64,000 nucleotides of DNA, taken from Zarea fungicola. Its lineage: Eukaryota > Ascomycota > Sordariomycetes > Hypocreales > Cordycipitaceae. The notes below the pieces were generated by a model. That model saw only the letters and a list, made by a program, of their open reading frames with translations. It was not told the DNA's origin and did not search any database. How positions within the stretch are numbered: position 1 is the first letter of the stretch; every line of letters starts with the position of its first letter. The position numbers and the translations under genes are program-made. Below, piece by piece: positions 1 through 9,068 of the stretch. The stretch lies in assembly GCA_900169235.1 (NCBI GenBank), contig FWCC01000063.1, positions 85,948 to 149,947 of the forward strand, given 5' to 3'.

Positions 1-690
1 AAAAAGGCAAACACAACGACGACAAAAGGCGCGCCAGCAATCATGGGAATATAGGCGAGGGCCATAAGAAGCGCGGCGAGGCCGAGAGTGCGCGCATGGC
101 CGAGGCTCTGGCGTAGGCTGTCGAGGAAAAAGGCGGCGATTATGAATCCAAGGGCTTGTCCGACGAAGATGAGGGAGACTCGGGCGTAGCCGATGCCGTA
201 GTATCTGAGGTGAGCAGCGTTAGTACATTGATTGTAATGAGTAGCCAAGTGGCGCTGGAGAGAGCAAATGCTTTACTCACTTTTCCATGTATGGGATAAG
301 GGCACCGGCAGCACTGTCGCTCATGCCTTCAGCAAGAGCAGAGGCGCATGTTAGGAGTAGTCTCCATCGATTCATATATGGTTCCCAGACAGTTGGCACG
401 AGTGCTACGGCATCGGCTGGCGCAGCTGGTGAACTAGGACGACTCATCTCCAAGTCATCATTGAGCACCCGCGAGGGTGGTGAGATGTCCTTGACGGAGG
501 CACCGCTCTCACGAATAGGAAACGACGCAAGTTCAATCTCATCGGCTGGAGGCGTGTGAGGTGCCGAGTGCGTCTGCTGATACGTTGCAGACGGCGCCGT
601 GAGTGGTGCCGTTGTCTCAGCTGAGAGACGTCGAGCCGGTTCCGCCACGGAGCGTACCGTCACCAGGCTCTGCAGAACAGTAGAGCTCAT
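1..690 (-). CDS. MFS transporter, partial (cut by left window edge)
   Basis: N-terminal part of a major facilitator superfamily membrane transporter; substrate unknown. Exon 1 is 281-690 (ATG at 690) and exon 2 runs from 204 past the window edge, joined by an intron 205-280 with donor GTGAGT and acceptor CTCAG. The join reads ...PYMEK-YYGIGYARVSLIF, keeping the frame. The first ~100 residues are a Ser/Thr/Pro/Ala-rich cytosolic tail. Then comes the typical first MFS segment (RLLLTCASALAEGMSDSAAG), and exon 2 supplies a second segment with LIFVGQALGFIIAAFFLD followed by an RQSLGHAR loop between helices, similar to the loop A signature. The family resembles fungal BSC6-type or sugar-permease-like MFS proteins, but substrate cannot be inferred. 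Most of the protein lies outside the window. Confidence 0.85.
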
Positions 691-3031
691 CCCGTGTATC
701 TTGGTGTATGTTCAAGTTTCGAGATTTCGACCGAGGAAAGAACTTTACCCTGAAAAGAGAACAATAAGACTGGCCGGTGCTTTACATATAATTAAGGTTC
801 TTTTCTTACTCTGGGCTGGTTCAATATGCCGTATGGGAGAGTATTATGAAAAGGTAAAATACACTACTTGACGTTTGAAAGCGAAGGTTTAACAAGGCTG
901 GAGAGCATTCGGATTTGTCACAAATGAGTAACTCCGTATAGTGCCCACAATGGATATTGCACGTTTCTAATTATAATAAGCACCTTAAAAAAGATTGGCG
1001 TTTGCCAAGGGGTTTTTTTTGAGTGCGGTCGGCTGAGCAGAAGAGTTGGGGGCGATGGATTGACGATGTCGGCGAGCGGAGTTGGGCCCGTCGTCGGGTA
1101 TCGGCTAATGATGGTATTGCATCGGATGCCAAAATGCAGATTTAACAAATCCTTGGGAAGACTTATTCTTTTAAAAGTAGCTCTGATTATAAACGTCGAA
1201 TAACGGTTTCCTTAATTTACTAATTAACGTTCTGCGCAAACACGCTGACAAGCTTTAACAACAAGCGGCCAGCCGCATTCGGTCCGGTTTGTCGGGCCGT
1301 TCAAGCCGCCACGTGTAAAACAAGACTATCAGTGTTGACTAAACAAAAGCTGAAAACGACAAAAAGCCATAAGCGATCCCGGTAGTTCTGGAACATCATT
1401 GCGTCTTGCGGAATATCAATATCCAACTTGAATGGGTGTATTCGGCGTGTTATCCCATTGGCTGGCGGGCGGAAATACTATTTCAGGAAATGCGGAACGG
1501 CCGGCCTGTGGCGCGATGCCTCATTAGCGGGGCGCGGAGATGCCATTACTGCTTTTTTTTCGTGGCGGTGCGAGGCGAGTGCCCTTTGATCATCGATCGT
1601 ATAAGCGGGGGTAAGCTTCTTCAACCGATGCATAAATAGTTAGAATTCTTGAACCTTTTAGAAGGGGGTGACAAAACAAATTGAATTCATTGACAGTGTG
1701 TATAAGAAGAAATGATGGAGCTGGGGGAACAGCGCTGTTGAAGATTTATGAGCTTGTCAGTTGAGAGTAGCCGATTGTCCAGAGCTGCATGGATATATCA
1801 CAGACCCAAAAACGCGTAGAAAATATTCTACAGCTACAAAAGTCTATCCGCAAGCTTACGCCAGTAAAAGACTGGTCCTTTCGACGCGTAGGCAGGCATT
1901 ACAGGACAGCCATCATGGATGACAGATGACAGGATAAGTAAGGACTTCTTGCACAAGCATACCCTGCATTATGTTGCTAGCTTTGGGAACGCGGGTAGAC
2001 AATCGCATTTTCACATTCCGTGGCAGAAAAAATAATCCGCAATATATAATTTTGATACACACTGCTACATAGACACTGACTTTCATTGCTTACCCATGGG
2101 CCAGGCAATTGCACTACAGGAGTGACATGCAGTTGTATATTGTAGATTGGCGCGCAGAAACAGGCAAACTCTCTTCATTTTCTGGGTTCAAATGGTTTAA
2201 CTGCATTTAGTACCATAATGATAGTCCCGTTTAAACCAGCCTAGCCAGAGCACGTTTTGCGATCCCATTTGCACGGCTCATCGTTGGCAAAGCACAAGCG
2301 TGGCACCGCAACTGCGATTCCGAGTAATCTTCTTCCGGGCACTGACAGAATTCAGTTGGGGTTCCTGCAATCATTTCGGAATGAGAGTCTGCTCATTCGT
2401 CGCGAATAAATGTATCTACTACTAAGGCCCCCTAGATATTGCGGATACGGGCTGACACACCATCATCCATGGAAACGGCCTTAACATTGCAGAAAAGTTA
2501 TTATCTCTTTATGAAGACCTCACTTGAGGTCTCCCACACTTCCTGGCCAATAAGGAGCTGCGAATACTGCTGTAAGAATTCTTGGATTTCGCCCTCGCTG
2601 GTAGACATGATTGTTCACCAGAAATGTGACTTTTTCTCTTTACCCCGCCCGCTGTAGTGAAACGAATCATCCGAAATCAATTAGGAAACCAGGAGCATTG
2701 AAAATTCAACCCATGTCGATATAAACGTTTACTTAAATGATTTATCAGGAGGCCGTGCTGTTACAGGGGTTAATAAGGTTGGGACCGCCCGCTAAAAACT
2801 TTGCCGACTGCTAGTTGAACCACACCAGGACAAGCCCTATCGCAATAAGTGTTCGAAATTTACTACAACAGTTGCAGCTATGAAATAAATATGTTTCTAG
2901 CCTGATTGAGAATCAGAAATACCGGGCAAAGGTTGAATGGAATATCACGTGAATTGTCACTGCTTGTCACTGATAGATTGGTGCAGTGTACCCACTAGTT
3001 ACCTCCAGATCGTACATCACGACCAACGGAG
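691..3031. other. Intergenic, no gene seen
   Basis: About 2.3 kb between the divergent MFS gene and the secreted-protein gene at 3032. Only short ORFs with no protein character occur. It is A+T-rich in parts (about 1150-1250 and 2030-2060). An ACTCCGTA word (reverse of TACGGAGT) lies at 931-938. It presumably holds both promoters; I see no convincing TATA box next to either ATG. Confidence 0.6.
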
Positions 3032-4597
3032 ATGAGCATCAGCACAGCGCTGTTTAGAGCACCGGCACTCAAATCAGTAACCACAATTCTCCTATTTGTT
3101 ATGTCGATTTTACATCCAGCTTTAGCAACACACCCGCTTCTCGATATCCAGGACGCTCTGGTGACTTCAACAAACCCAGCGCGCAATGATGGAAGCCTAG
3201 ACTTTGAGCGATGCGCCAGGCTTCACAATTACCTGGTATCCCTAAGTTGGATGGAAAGGCATCAAAAGACTGCTAGAGACTTGCATGAGCTGCAGGATAC
3301 CTCAATTTTATACTTTTCCGTGTTTGGCGATGTGGCAGACGACGTCCGTAAACGGCTGGATCCTCAATTATGCCAGTTTCTTGAGTTAATAATTGTGCCG
3401 TGGATGGAAGATCAATCAGAATTTTTTCTTTGGTTACAGGGCATTGCCTCTCCTGAAGAGATGCAAGCTGACGGAATTCTTGAAGTCTTTAACAGCGAAG
3501 ACCAGCAGACGACGGATGGCTTTCCGCCATTTGCGCTGCTGTACCATATGGTCCCGAACCTTGGGTCGCACCCACTGGGCGTGGTATATGATCAGGAAGC
3601 GCGCCGAGTGGCCTTTGTCAACACCATCTGGGAAGTGGACCAAGTCAACCCAATAGAAGAACATAGAGAGCACTGGCTGCCCTTGGAACACCTCCTCAGC
3701 CACTGGATCGGCCTGGTCCACCGCGGTAAAATCACCATGGGACCGGCCCGATGGCAAACGGACAGCGTAATAGGTGTCTGGAGACCCGAGGCTTTTGGTG
3801 ACACCCAAGTCACCAGCACAGTGGACGCATTTCACAGACTCATTTCGGCGATTGAGCTGCGAATGGCGCCAGAGGCGCTGCTCGTCGTTGACAGCAGTAA
3901 CCCACTCCTCTCGGATGCCGATATGGATGCTGCCGGCGCGGCGTCCACCTGCTTCGCCCGGTCCTTTCTTACGAGGGTCCGGACGCCTAGGTTCAGACGG
4001 CTGGCACCCGGCATCGAGGTGCCGCACAACGCGGTGGCTTTTGCCTCGCAGCAGCGGTTTACGCGCCTCGCGTACGACAGAAACGCTGACGGTGATGATA
4101 CGCCTGTTATAGCGCCAGTGCTCATGTTCGCGTCGGCGGAGCGCCGCACAGTGGACTTTGACAGCGGCAACCGGTACATTGGCAGGAATCCGTTTCGACG
4201 CGAGATGTATCTCCCAGCGGATGACCATGCTACGCCGGCAGGCCTCTACAGCGAATCAATCAAGCTTGGTGAGATCGATGGCGCGGGCGAGGGGTTCCGG
4301 CTTCTGCTGCCGTTTTCACTACAGGGAGGTGACGACGGCGCGAGACTGAGCGACGGATCGTCCGTGGTAAAGGGCTCTGTTGCGGATCTGTTTCAACATG
4401 GTCTGTTCCCACTGGGATCTGGTGGCGGGCAGCGCGCGCAGAGGTTAGAGAGACTCTTTGACGCGTGGACACAATTAGTCCAGAGCGGGGTGTGGGCAGT
4501 AGGTGTAGACGGTGTAGAGGGCTCGATGGATGTTTTTAAAGACGCCGATGGCGCTTCGTCGAGTGACTATTGGATACCGCTAGATACTACTGTATGA
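3032..4597 (+). CDS. Secreted or luminal protein of unknown function, 521 aa, intronless
   Basis: I do not recognise this family. The protein begins with a hydrophobic segment (residues about 15-32, ending ALA-T) that looks like a signal peptide with cleavage after residue 32. The mature part is acidic, has few cysteines (at about 60, 115 and 305) and no obvious repeats or further membrane segments. Length and even codon use argue for a real gene; the long antisense ORFs across it are shadows. The start ATG at 3032 is the only one placing the signal sequence at the N-terminus. No catalytic motif stands out. There is no neighbour link; the next gene downstream is on the opposite strand. Role unknown: possibly an extracellular or vacuolar protein. 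Confidence 0.75.
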   Translation: MSISTALFRAPALKSVTTILLFVMSILHPALATHPLLDIQDALVTSTNPARNDGSLDFERCARLHNYLVSLSWMERHQKTARDLHELQDTSILYFSVFGDVADDVRKRLDPQLCQFLELIIVPWMEDQSEFFLWLQGIASPEEMQADGILEVFNSEDQQTTDGFPPFALLYHMVPNLGSHPLGVVYDQEARRVAFVNTIWEVDQVNPIEEHREHWLPLEHLLSHWIGLVHRGKITMGPARWQTDSVIGVWRPEAFGDTQVTSTVDAFHRLISAIELRMAPEALLVVDSSNPLLSDADMDAAGAASTCFARSFLTRVRTPRFRRLAPGIEVPHNAVAFASQQRFTRLAYDRNADGDDTPVIAPVLMFASAERRTVDFDSGNRYIGRNPFRREMYLPADDHATPAGLYSESIKLGEIDGAGEGFRLLLPFSLQGGDDGARLSDGSSVVKGSVADLFQHGLFPLGSGGGQRAQRLERLFDAWTQLVQSGVWAVGVDGVEGSMDVFKDADGASSSDYWIPLDTTV

Positions 4598-4857
4598 AAT
4601 CCGACTTGTGCTATAGTGTCTGCTATACGGGACTGAATCGATAGCGAATACTCGAGGGACGAACAGAAGCGTTCGAAAACGCCGAAAAGATTCTATAGCC
4701 GAGTTCGTTGGAACTAGGCAGATTTAGAACTACAGTCTGGTAAAAGCTGCAAACAATGGTTATTATTCCAATTCTTGCGAGGCTAACATGCATTTACACA
4801 AGTATAAACTGAGGCGAAAATAACGCGACGTAACCATGTTGATAGTTTAACTAACAT

Positions 4858-5313
4858 CTAGCTAGGGCTTGGAGGCTGCGTAGCACAAGGGTAGTAAGGG
4901 CACTCGTCCAGCGGGACGCACTTCTTTGTGTTCTGATCACAGCAGGTTATTGTTTGCAATGCAACAATCTACCAAGTTGGCGTTTGGGGTCATATTCTTA
5001 CCTCATTTCGAAAGAACCCTGGCTTGCAGAAACATCCCATTTGCACAACGAGAGGGCAGGGCGTGTGGCACCGGGCCGCAACACAACCCTCCAAGCAACT
5101 GTTGCTGCCTTTGTAGACCTCGTCAGGCTGCATATGTATTAAAAGAATCATGTCAGAATGTCCTTGTAGCTTAAGAAAAAGATCGGGGTAGACCAAAAAT
5201 GTGGTCCAAGATCTGGAATTTTTTGATCTTACGCCACAATTGGGGCAAGCGGACGGCCATGCCCAGACGCTGGGAACAGCGAGAACTGCCATGAGAAAGC
5301 TTTGCAGCTGCAT
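4858..5313 (-). CDS. Secreted TIL-domain (trypsin-inhibitor-like) cysteine-rich peptide, 93 aa
   Basis: Three exons: 5233-5313 (27 aa), 5002-5127 (42 aa), 4858-4932 (24 aa plus stop). Introns of 105 and 69 nt have GTAAGA donors and CAG acceptors, both phase 0. Residues 1-18 form a signal peptide (LMAVLAVPSVWA). The mature peptide has 11 cysteines in 75 residues, with the TIL hallmark GCFCKPGFFRN (58-68), a following KKCVP and a terminal DEC. TIL domains are small disulphide-rich folds that mostly inhibit serine proteases. The Cys spacing C38-x3-C42-x4-C47-x3-C51-x7-C59-x1-C61-x12-C74-x5-C80 departs from the classic ten-Cys arthropod pattern, so inhibition is not certain. It ends with a Pro/Ser tail. 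The product is likely exported, acting outside the cell. No single ORF shows the full peptide; only splicing reveals it. Confidence 0.82.
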
Positions 5314-6104
5314 TGTTGATGATTTTAATTGCAGGTTGATATTTCTTTCCGTTTATTCAAGTGATCGATGTTAGTTTATTGAAGTGTTTTCTTACCTCGA
5401 GCACGACGGAAGTCACAGTTATATAATATATCTATACTTTGCACTGGTCCTCGTATCCTCAGCCTCAGCTGGCGCACCACCTTCGTATGTTGCTGCCAAA
5501 ACGGTTGCCGATTATCCGTACGGTCTTAAGTCCCTGCCTCTTTTTTTTTTTGGCCTGAAGCTCAAAAATACAGTATACGCTACTAGGACACCTAATTCGG
5601 ATCGGAAAATGTCCCGAGTTGTAAGAATCATTCGTTTCCCCTGGCCGCTAGTCTTGATCGTTGCCAAGCTTGGCTGATTTGCGGGGAATACGGCCAGCCA
5701 CTTTCATCGCCAAGTCGCCCGGCCGATGTCCCGCGTCATATTCTTTTCTTTTGGGGCTAGCTTGCTCGTATCACTATAACTTGACCATGTCTTGCACACC
5801 TCCTTGCTTTCCCGGTAACTCATTCCTGCTCATTCGCAATTCCCAATGGCTGGTGACCGACCAATGTGCTGGCCAGCTGAACTGCCGTGTCAGCCACCTT
5901 CGGCAATGTTGATCACATTCGCCGGTAAGACGGTGGAATTTCTCGTCTTCCACACCGGTTTCGAAAATAGAACACGAGCGGGCAAAAGCAAAATGCTTGA
6001 AACGGTTGAATAAAACTATCTCAAAAAGAAAAGAAAAGAAAAGAAACTTTAAAAAAGACAACTCCAAATGCTGACGCTCAGAGCGGCCAAAGACAATTTC
6101 CGTC
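5314..6104. other. Intergenic between two minus-strand genes
   Basis: Holds the upstream region of the TIL peptide gene and the 3' flank of the DUF6604 gene. A short AAAAG microsatellite (about four units) sits at 6023-6046. No further gene supported. Confidence 0.6.
5419..5432 (-). promoter_or_regulatory. TATA-like element of the TIL peptide gene
   Basis: The sequence on the minus strand is GATATATTATATAA, about 106 nt upstream of the ATG at 5313. Position and sequence fit a fungal TATA box; not tested. Confidence 0.4.
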
Positions 6105-9068
6105 TTACATGATTGAGCACGTATCATATGGGTCGTCGCCTCCCCTCTTCAAAAAGTGCATTTCTGGTTCTCCTAGTTCCAGCTCTTCCCAGTAGATGTG
6201 CTGCAGAAACAAGGCCGGCGGGTTCTCAAACGCCGACGCCATGATGCGCATGACCTCATCGTCCAATGACTGGAGCACCAGGTATGTCAACCCCATACGC
6301 TTCTTGCTACTCCAGGCGGACACATCCTTGTACGCCCTCAAGTACAGCGGATTTTTCTTCTCCGACAGTGTTTTCTCAATCTGGGTAAAGAGCGCTATAC
6401 AGCGCACCATGACCCAGACGAAATTCAGGCTCGACAGGGGTACCGTCCCACAGATGTCGTTACACAAGTCCAGCTTCACCAGCTCCAGCAGCTCCAGCAG
6501 CGATGTCTCGAGGTTCATCTTGCGGCCGCCGGCTTTGGTGAGAGTCTCGCTCGTGTAGCCAGCGGGGATGATGGACCGCTCGCCCTTGATATTTTTGTTT
6601 CGGAGCTCCTCACGCCTGCGTGGTACCTCAAGGACAGACTCAATAAGTTCTTCTTCAGAGAATACCTTGCGCGCCCTTCTTATAATCTCTCCATCCTCCA
6701 TGCGCTTCTTGCCAGTTATTGGATCTGTCAGAATCTTGTGCTGGCTGACCCGATGCAGTGCCAGAGAAGAGGGCATCGTAATGTCAGCATCCGGAATGCG
6801 ATCCGCGTTCCAACCCGCTGCGTTGAGGTTGAGCAAGAGGGAGTTGCGTCTGAAGAAGGCGTTTTTGCGCAGTGTCCAAAAGTCTTCGTTAGCTTTGGTC
6901 TTGGGGTGTCCTATTTTCCAGTCTGATATCCGTGTCTTTAACGCTTGCCCGAATTTCTTTGTCGGCGCCTTTCCGCCGCTGAATAACGCATCCGGAAACA
7001 ATTCCTGCAGAGTTGCAAAAAGCGTAATTGCATTCTTAAGATAGCCTGTCTGGACGAGCATGTTGTGCAGATGAAGTAGCAATAGCGGCTCGGAAATCTT
7101 GTCAAAGACGGTAAGGCAGCGATGGTACGTCTCACGCAGGGCCTCCTCCAGGCCGACGCCGCATAGATAGGGGCAGTAATCCCACATGCCATTTACATTT
7201 GGCTCAAACCGCGAAGGCGGTACATGAATAGCTGGTCTGAAGCAGTAAGACCTGCCAAGTGCGTTGTTCAAATCAGCTTGCACGGACTTGAGCAATTCAT
7301 AATGTGCCTCATGGCGGGAGCGGTCGTTGTGCATGAGGCCATCCTTGATCATAAGATTTCTGAGAAGATCTACGGGATACAAGAAGCCCTGGCCTATGCG
7401 CTTCTCTTCCCTGTCAAGAAATAGCTTTATATCCCTCTGCGCATCGAAGTTATCGGGTGGATCTCTGAATTCGTGGCCAAATAGGCCGGTCGCGAGCCAG
7501 CCTCGTGACATTGCCATCGAGTCCACGATGCACTGAAGTTGGAAAACATGGTGCGGCTGAATACGAGACCGAATTTCAGTCCCTTGTTTCTGCATGGCCA
7601 GAGCAGTAACAAAGCCAGCAAACTCGTTTAGTCCATACACACGACGATATATTTCCCAGGGCCCGTCCGGGGACCAGTCAACATCCTCGAGAGGGTAGCG
7701 GTTGTTGGTTTCCTTGTTTCGCTGAACAACCACGGAGGAAAAGACATTGACCAGATCGTATAACCAATTGATGGTAAATGAGCGACGCCATTTGATTCTT
7801 TGCTGCAAGCTTGCGCGCCGCACGTTAAAGTTGGGATCCCAACTACCGATGTTTTGGAGCATTGCTTTGGTGGGCTTGCCGCTCCTCGTCTTCTGATAGT
7901 CGAGAACGAAATCGACTAGAGTGTCGTACGTGTGGACTAGGAACAGCTCTCTGATGTTGATCTTATGTTCCGTCAAGGGAGTCGTACCTGCAAGATCTTG
8001 CTCGACATTATCGACATCGACCTCCTGACCGGGGGCGACCGCGTGGACCACAACGCGAAACAGCCCTTCTACCTTGCCAATATCCCCAAGAGTAATAGCC
8101 TTCAAAACATTTTCAAACGAGTCGTGTCCAGGAAAGTCAAGAAACATGGCTGCCGTTGTTCGTTGCACAAGATTGACAGCCATGTTGGACAGGGCGCCAG
8201 CCACTGCAGCGTTCAAGTTGTGATACCCGACATCACGCCACTGGGCCTGTACGTAGCAGCGTAGGGAGCAAATCTCCTGGAATAAAGCATATACGGCAAT
8301 GAGATAGTCAGTTATTTTGCCCTCTTCATCCTGGGTGATTCGGTAGCTCTCCACAGGTATGTCGCCCATGGTTGTTGCCCTGGGTGGCTGCGGATGGTGG
8401 GTTGTCTTCTTCTTCTTCTTGCCGCCACCTTTGCCCTTTTTGCCCTTTCCTCCAGTACGTCTTTGCTGGCGTCTCTTATGAGCTTGCTCCTGCCCCTGGT
8501 CAGCATCACTGCCGCTCTCTACATCATCATCAGAGTCATCAATGTCCAGGGCGGCAAACTTGTTGGAGAACAGGGCTTCTTCCAGCTCGTCCTCTTCATA
8601 TTTACGACTCTCGCTGGCATTGCTTTTCGCTTTTGATTCCCTCTCTTTTTCCTCTCTAGCAGCATTGGCATCACGCTCCTTGGTCCATTCTGCGCCGCCA
8701 AGTGCCTCGAACGCTTCTACGAGAGCATCGATAAAGTGCTTGTGCGAGGCATTGCTACGCTCAACGCCGGGATCTGAAGAGCTTATCTGTTGAAATGCTT
8801 CGAATGCTTGCGTGCGAGCCTGGATCACAGAATCAAAAAGGGATAGGATCGATCTCGGGACAGACTTGAGGCGCCAGGCGATAAGTTTGGAGAGCGCGAC
8901 AAGCGAGGCGGCAGTCACCTCACCAGTAGTGTTGGGATATTTTGGCGCATCCTCGGGAAGGTTTTTGGCAGTCCTGATGATAATATTGGATACTCTGACA
9001 ATCCAGAATATCAGGCGACTAGTATCTCTCTTGTAGGCGAGATATGGGTTGAGTGGAGTGATTGACAT
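6105..9068 (-). CDS. DUF6604 domain-containing protein, 987 aa
   Basis: Intronless large protein. The N-terminus (about residues 1-260) carries the DUF6604 pattern: an opening YLAYKRDTSRLIFWI, a helical region, then EEALFSNKFAALDID. This is a fungal domain of unknown function. Inside it an acidic stretch (about 162-194) is followed at once by a strongly basic Lys/Arg/Gly/Gln tract (about 198-222), a likely nuclear localisation or nucleic-acid contact site. The remaining ~730 residues are mostly alpha-helical, without a motif I know. The open frame extends 7 codons upstream to a TTG, but the first ATG is at 9068 (MSITPLNPY), taken as the start. The protein ends with a charged tail (GGDDPYDTCSIM). 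Family assignment is from recognition of the N-terminal pattern; function unknown. Confidence 0.8.
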   Translation of the reverse strand: MSITPLNPYLAYKRDTSRLIFWIVRVSNIIIRTAKNLPEDAPKYPNTTGEVTAASLVALSKLIAWRLKSVPRSILSLFDSVIQARTQAFEAFQQISSSDPGVERSNASHKHFIDALVEAFEALGGAEWTKERDANAAREEKERESKAKSNASESRKYEEDELEEALFSNKFAALDIDDSDDDVESGSDADQGQEQAHKRRQQRRTGGKGKKGKGGGKKKKKTTHHPQPPRATTMGDIPVESYRITQDEEGKITDYLIAVYALFQEICSLRCYVQAQWRDVGYHNLNAAVAGALSNMAVNLVQRTTAAMFLDFPGHDSFENVLKAITLGDIGKVEGLFRVVVHAVAPGQEVDVDNVEQDLAGTTPLTEHKINIRELFLVHTYDTLVDFVLDYQKTRSGKPTKAMLQNIGSWDPNFNVRRASLQQRIKWRRSFTINWLYDLVNVFSSVVVQRNKETNNRYPLEDVDWSPDGPWEIYRRVYGLNEFAGFVTALAMQKQGTEIRSRIQPHHVFQLQCIVDSMAMSRGWLATGLFGHEFRDPPDNFDAQRDIKLFLDREEKRIGQGFLYPVDLLRNLMIKDGLMHNDRSRHEAHYELLKSVQADLNNALGRSYCFRPAIHVPPSRFEPNVNGMWDYCPYLCGVGLEEALRETYHRCLTVFDKISEPLLLLHLHNMLVQTGYLKNAITLFATLQELFPDALFSGGKAPTKKFGQALKTRISDWKIGHPKTKANEDFWTLRKNAFFRRNSLLLNLNAAGWNADRIPDADITMPSSLALHRVSQHKILTDPITGKKRMEDGEIIRRARKVFSEEELIESVLEVPRRREELRNKNIKGERSIIPAGYTSETLTKAGGRKMNLETSLLELLELVKLDLCNDICGTVPLSSLNFVWVMVRCIALFTQIEKTLSEKKNPLYLRAYKDVSAWSSKKRMGLTYLVLQSLDDEVMRIMASAFENPPALFLQHIYWEELELGEPEMHFLKRGGDDPYDTCSIM

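Noticed and set aside
3434..4228. 264-codon antisense ORF across the secreted protein gene
   Set aside because: Arg/Pro/His-rich shadow of the 521-aa gene, in the opposite strand.
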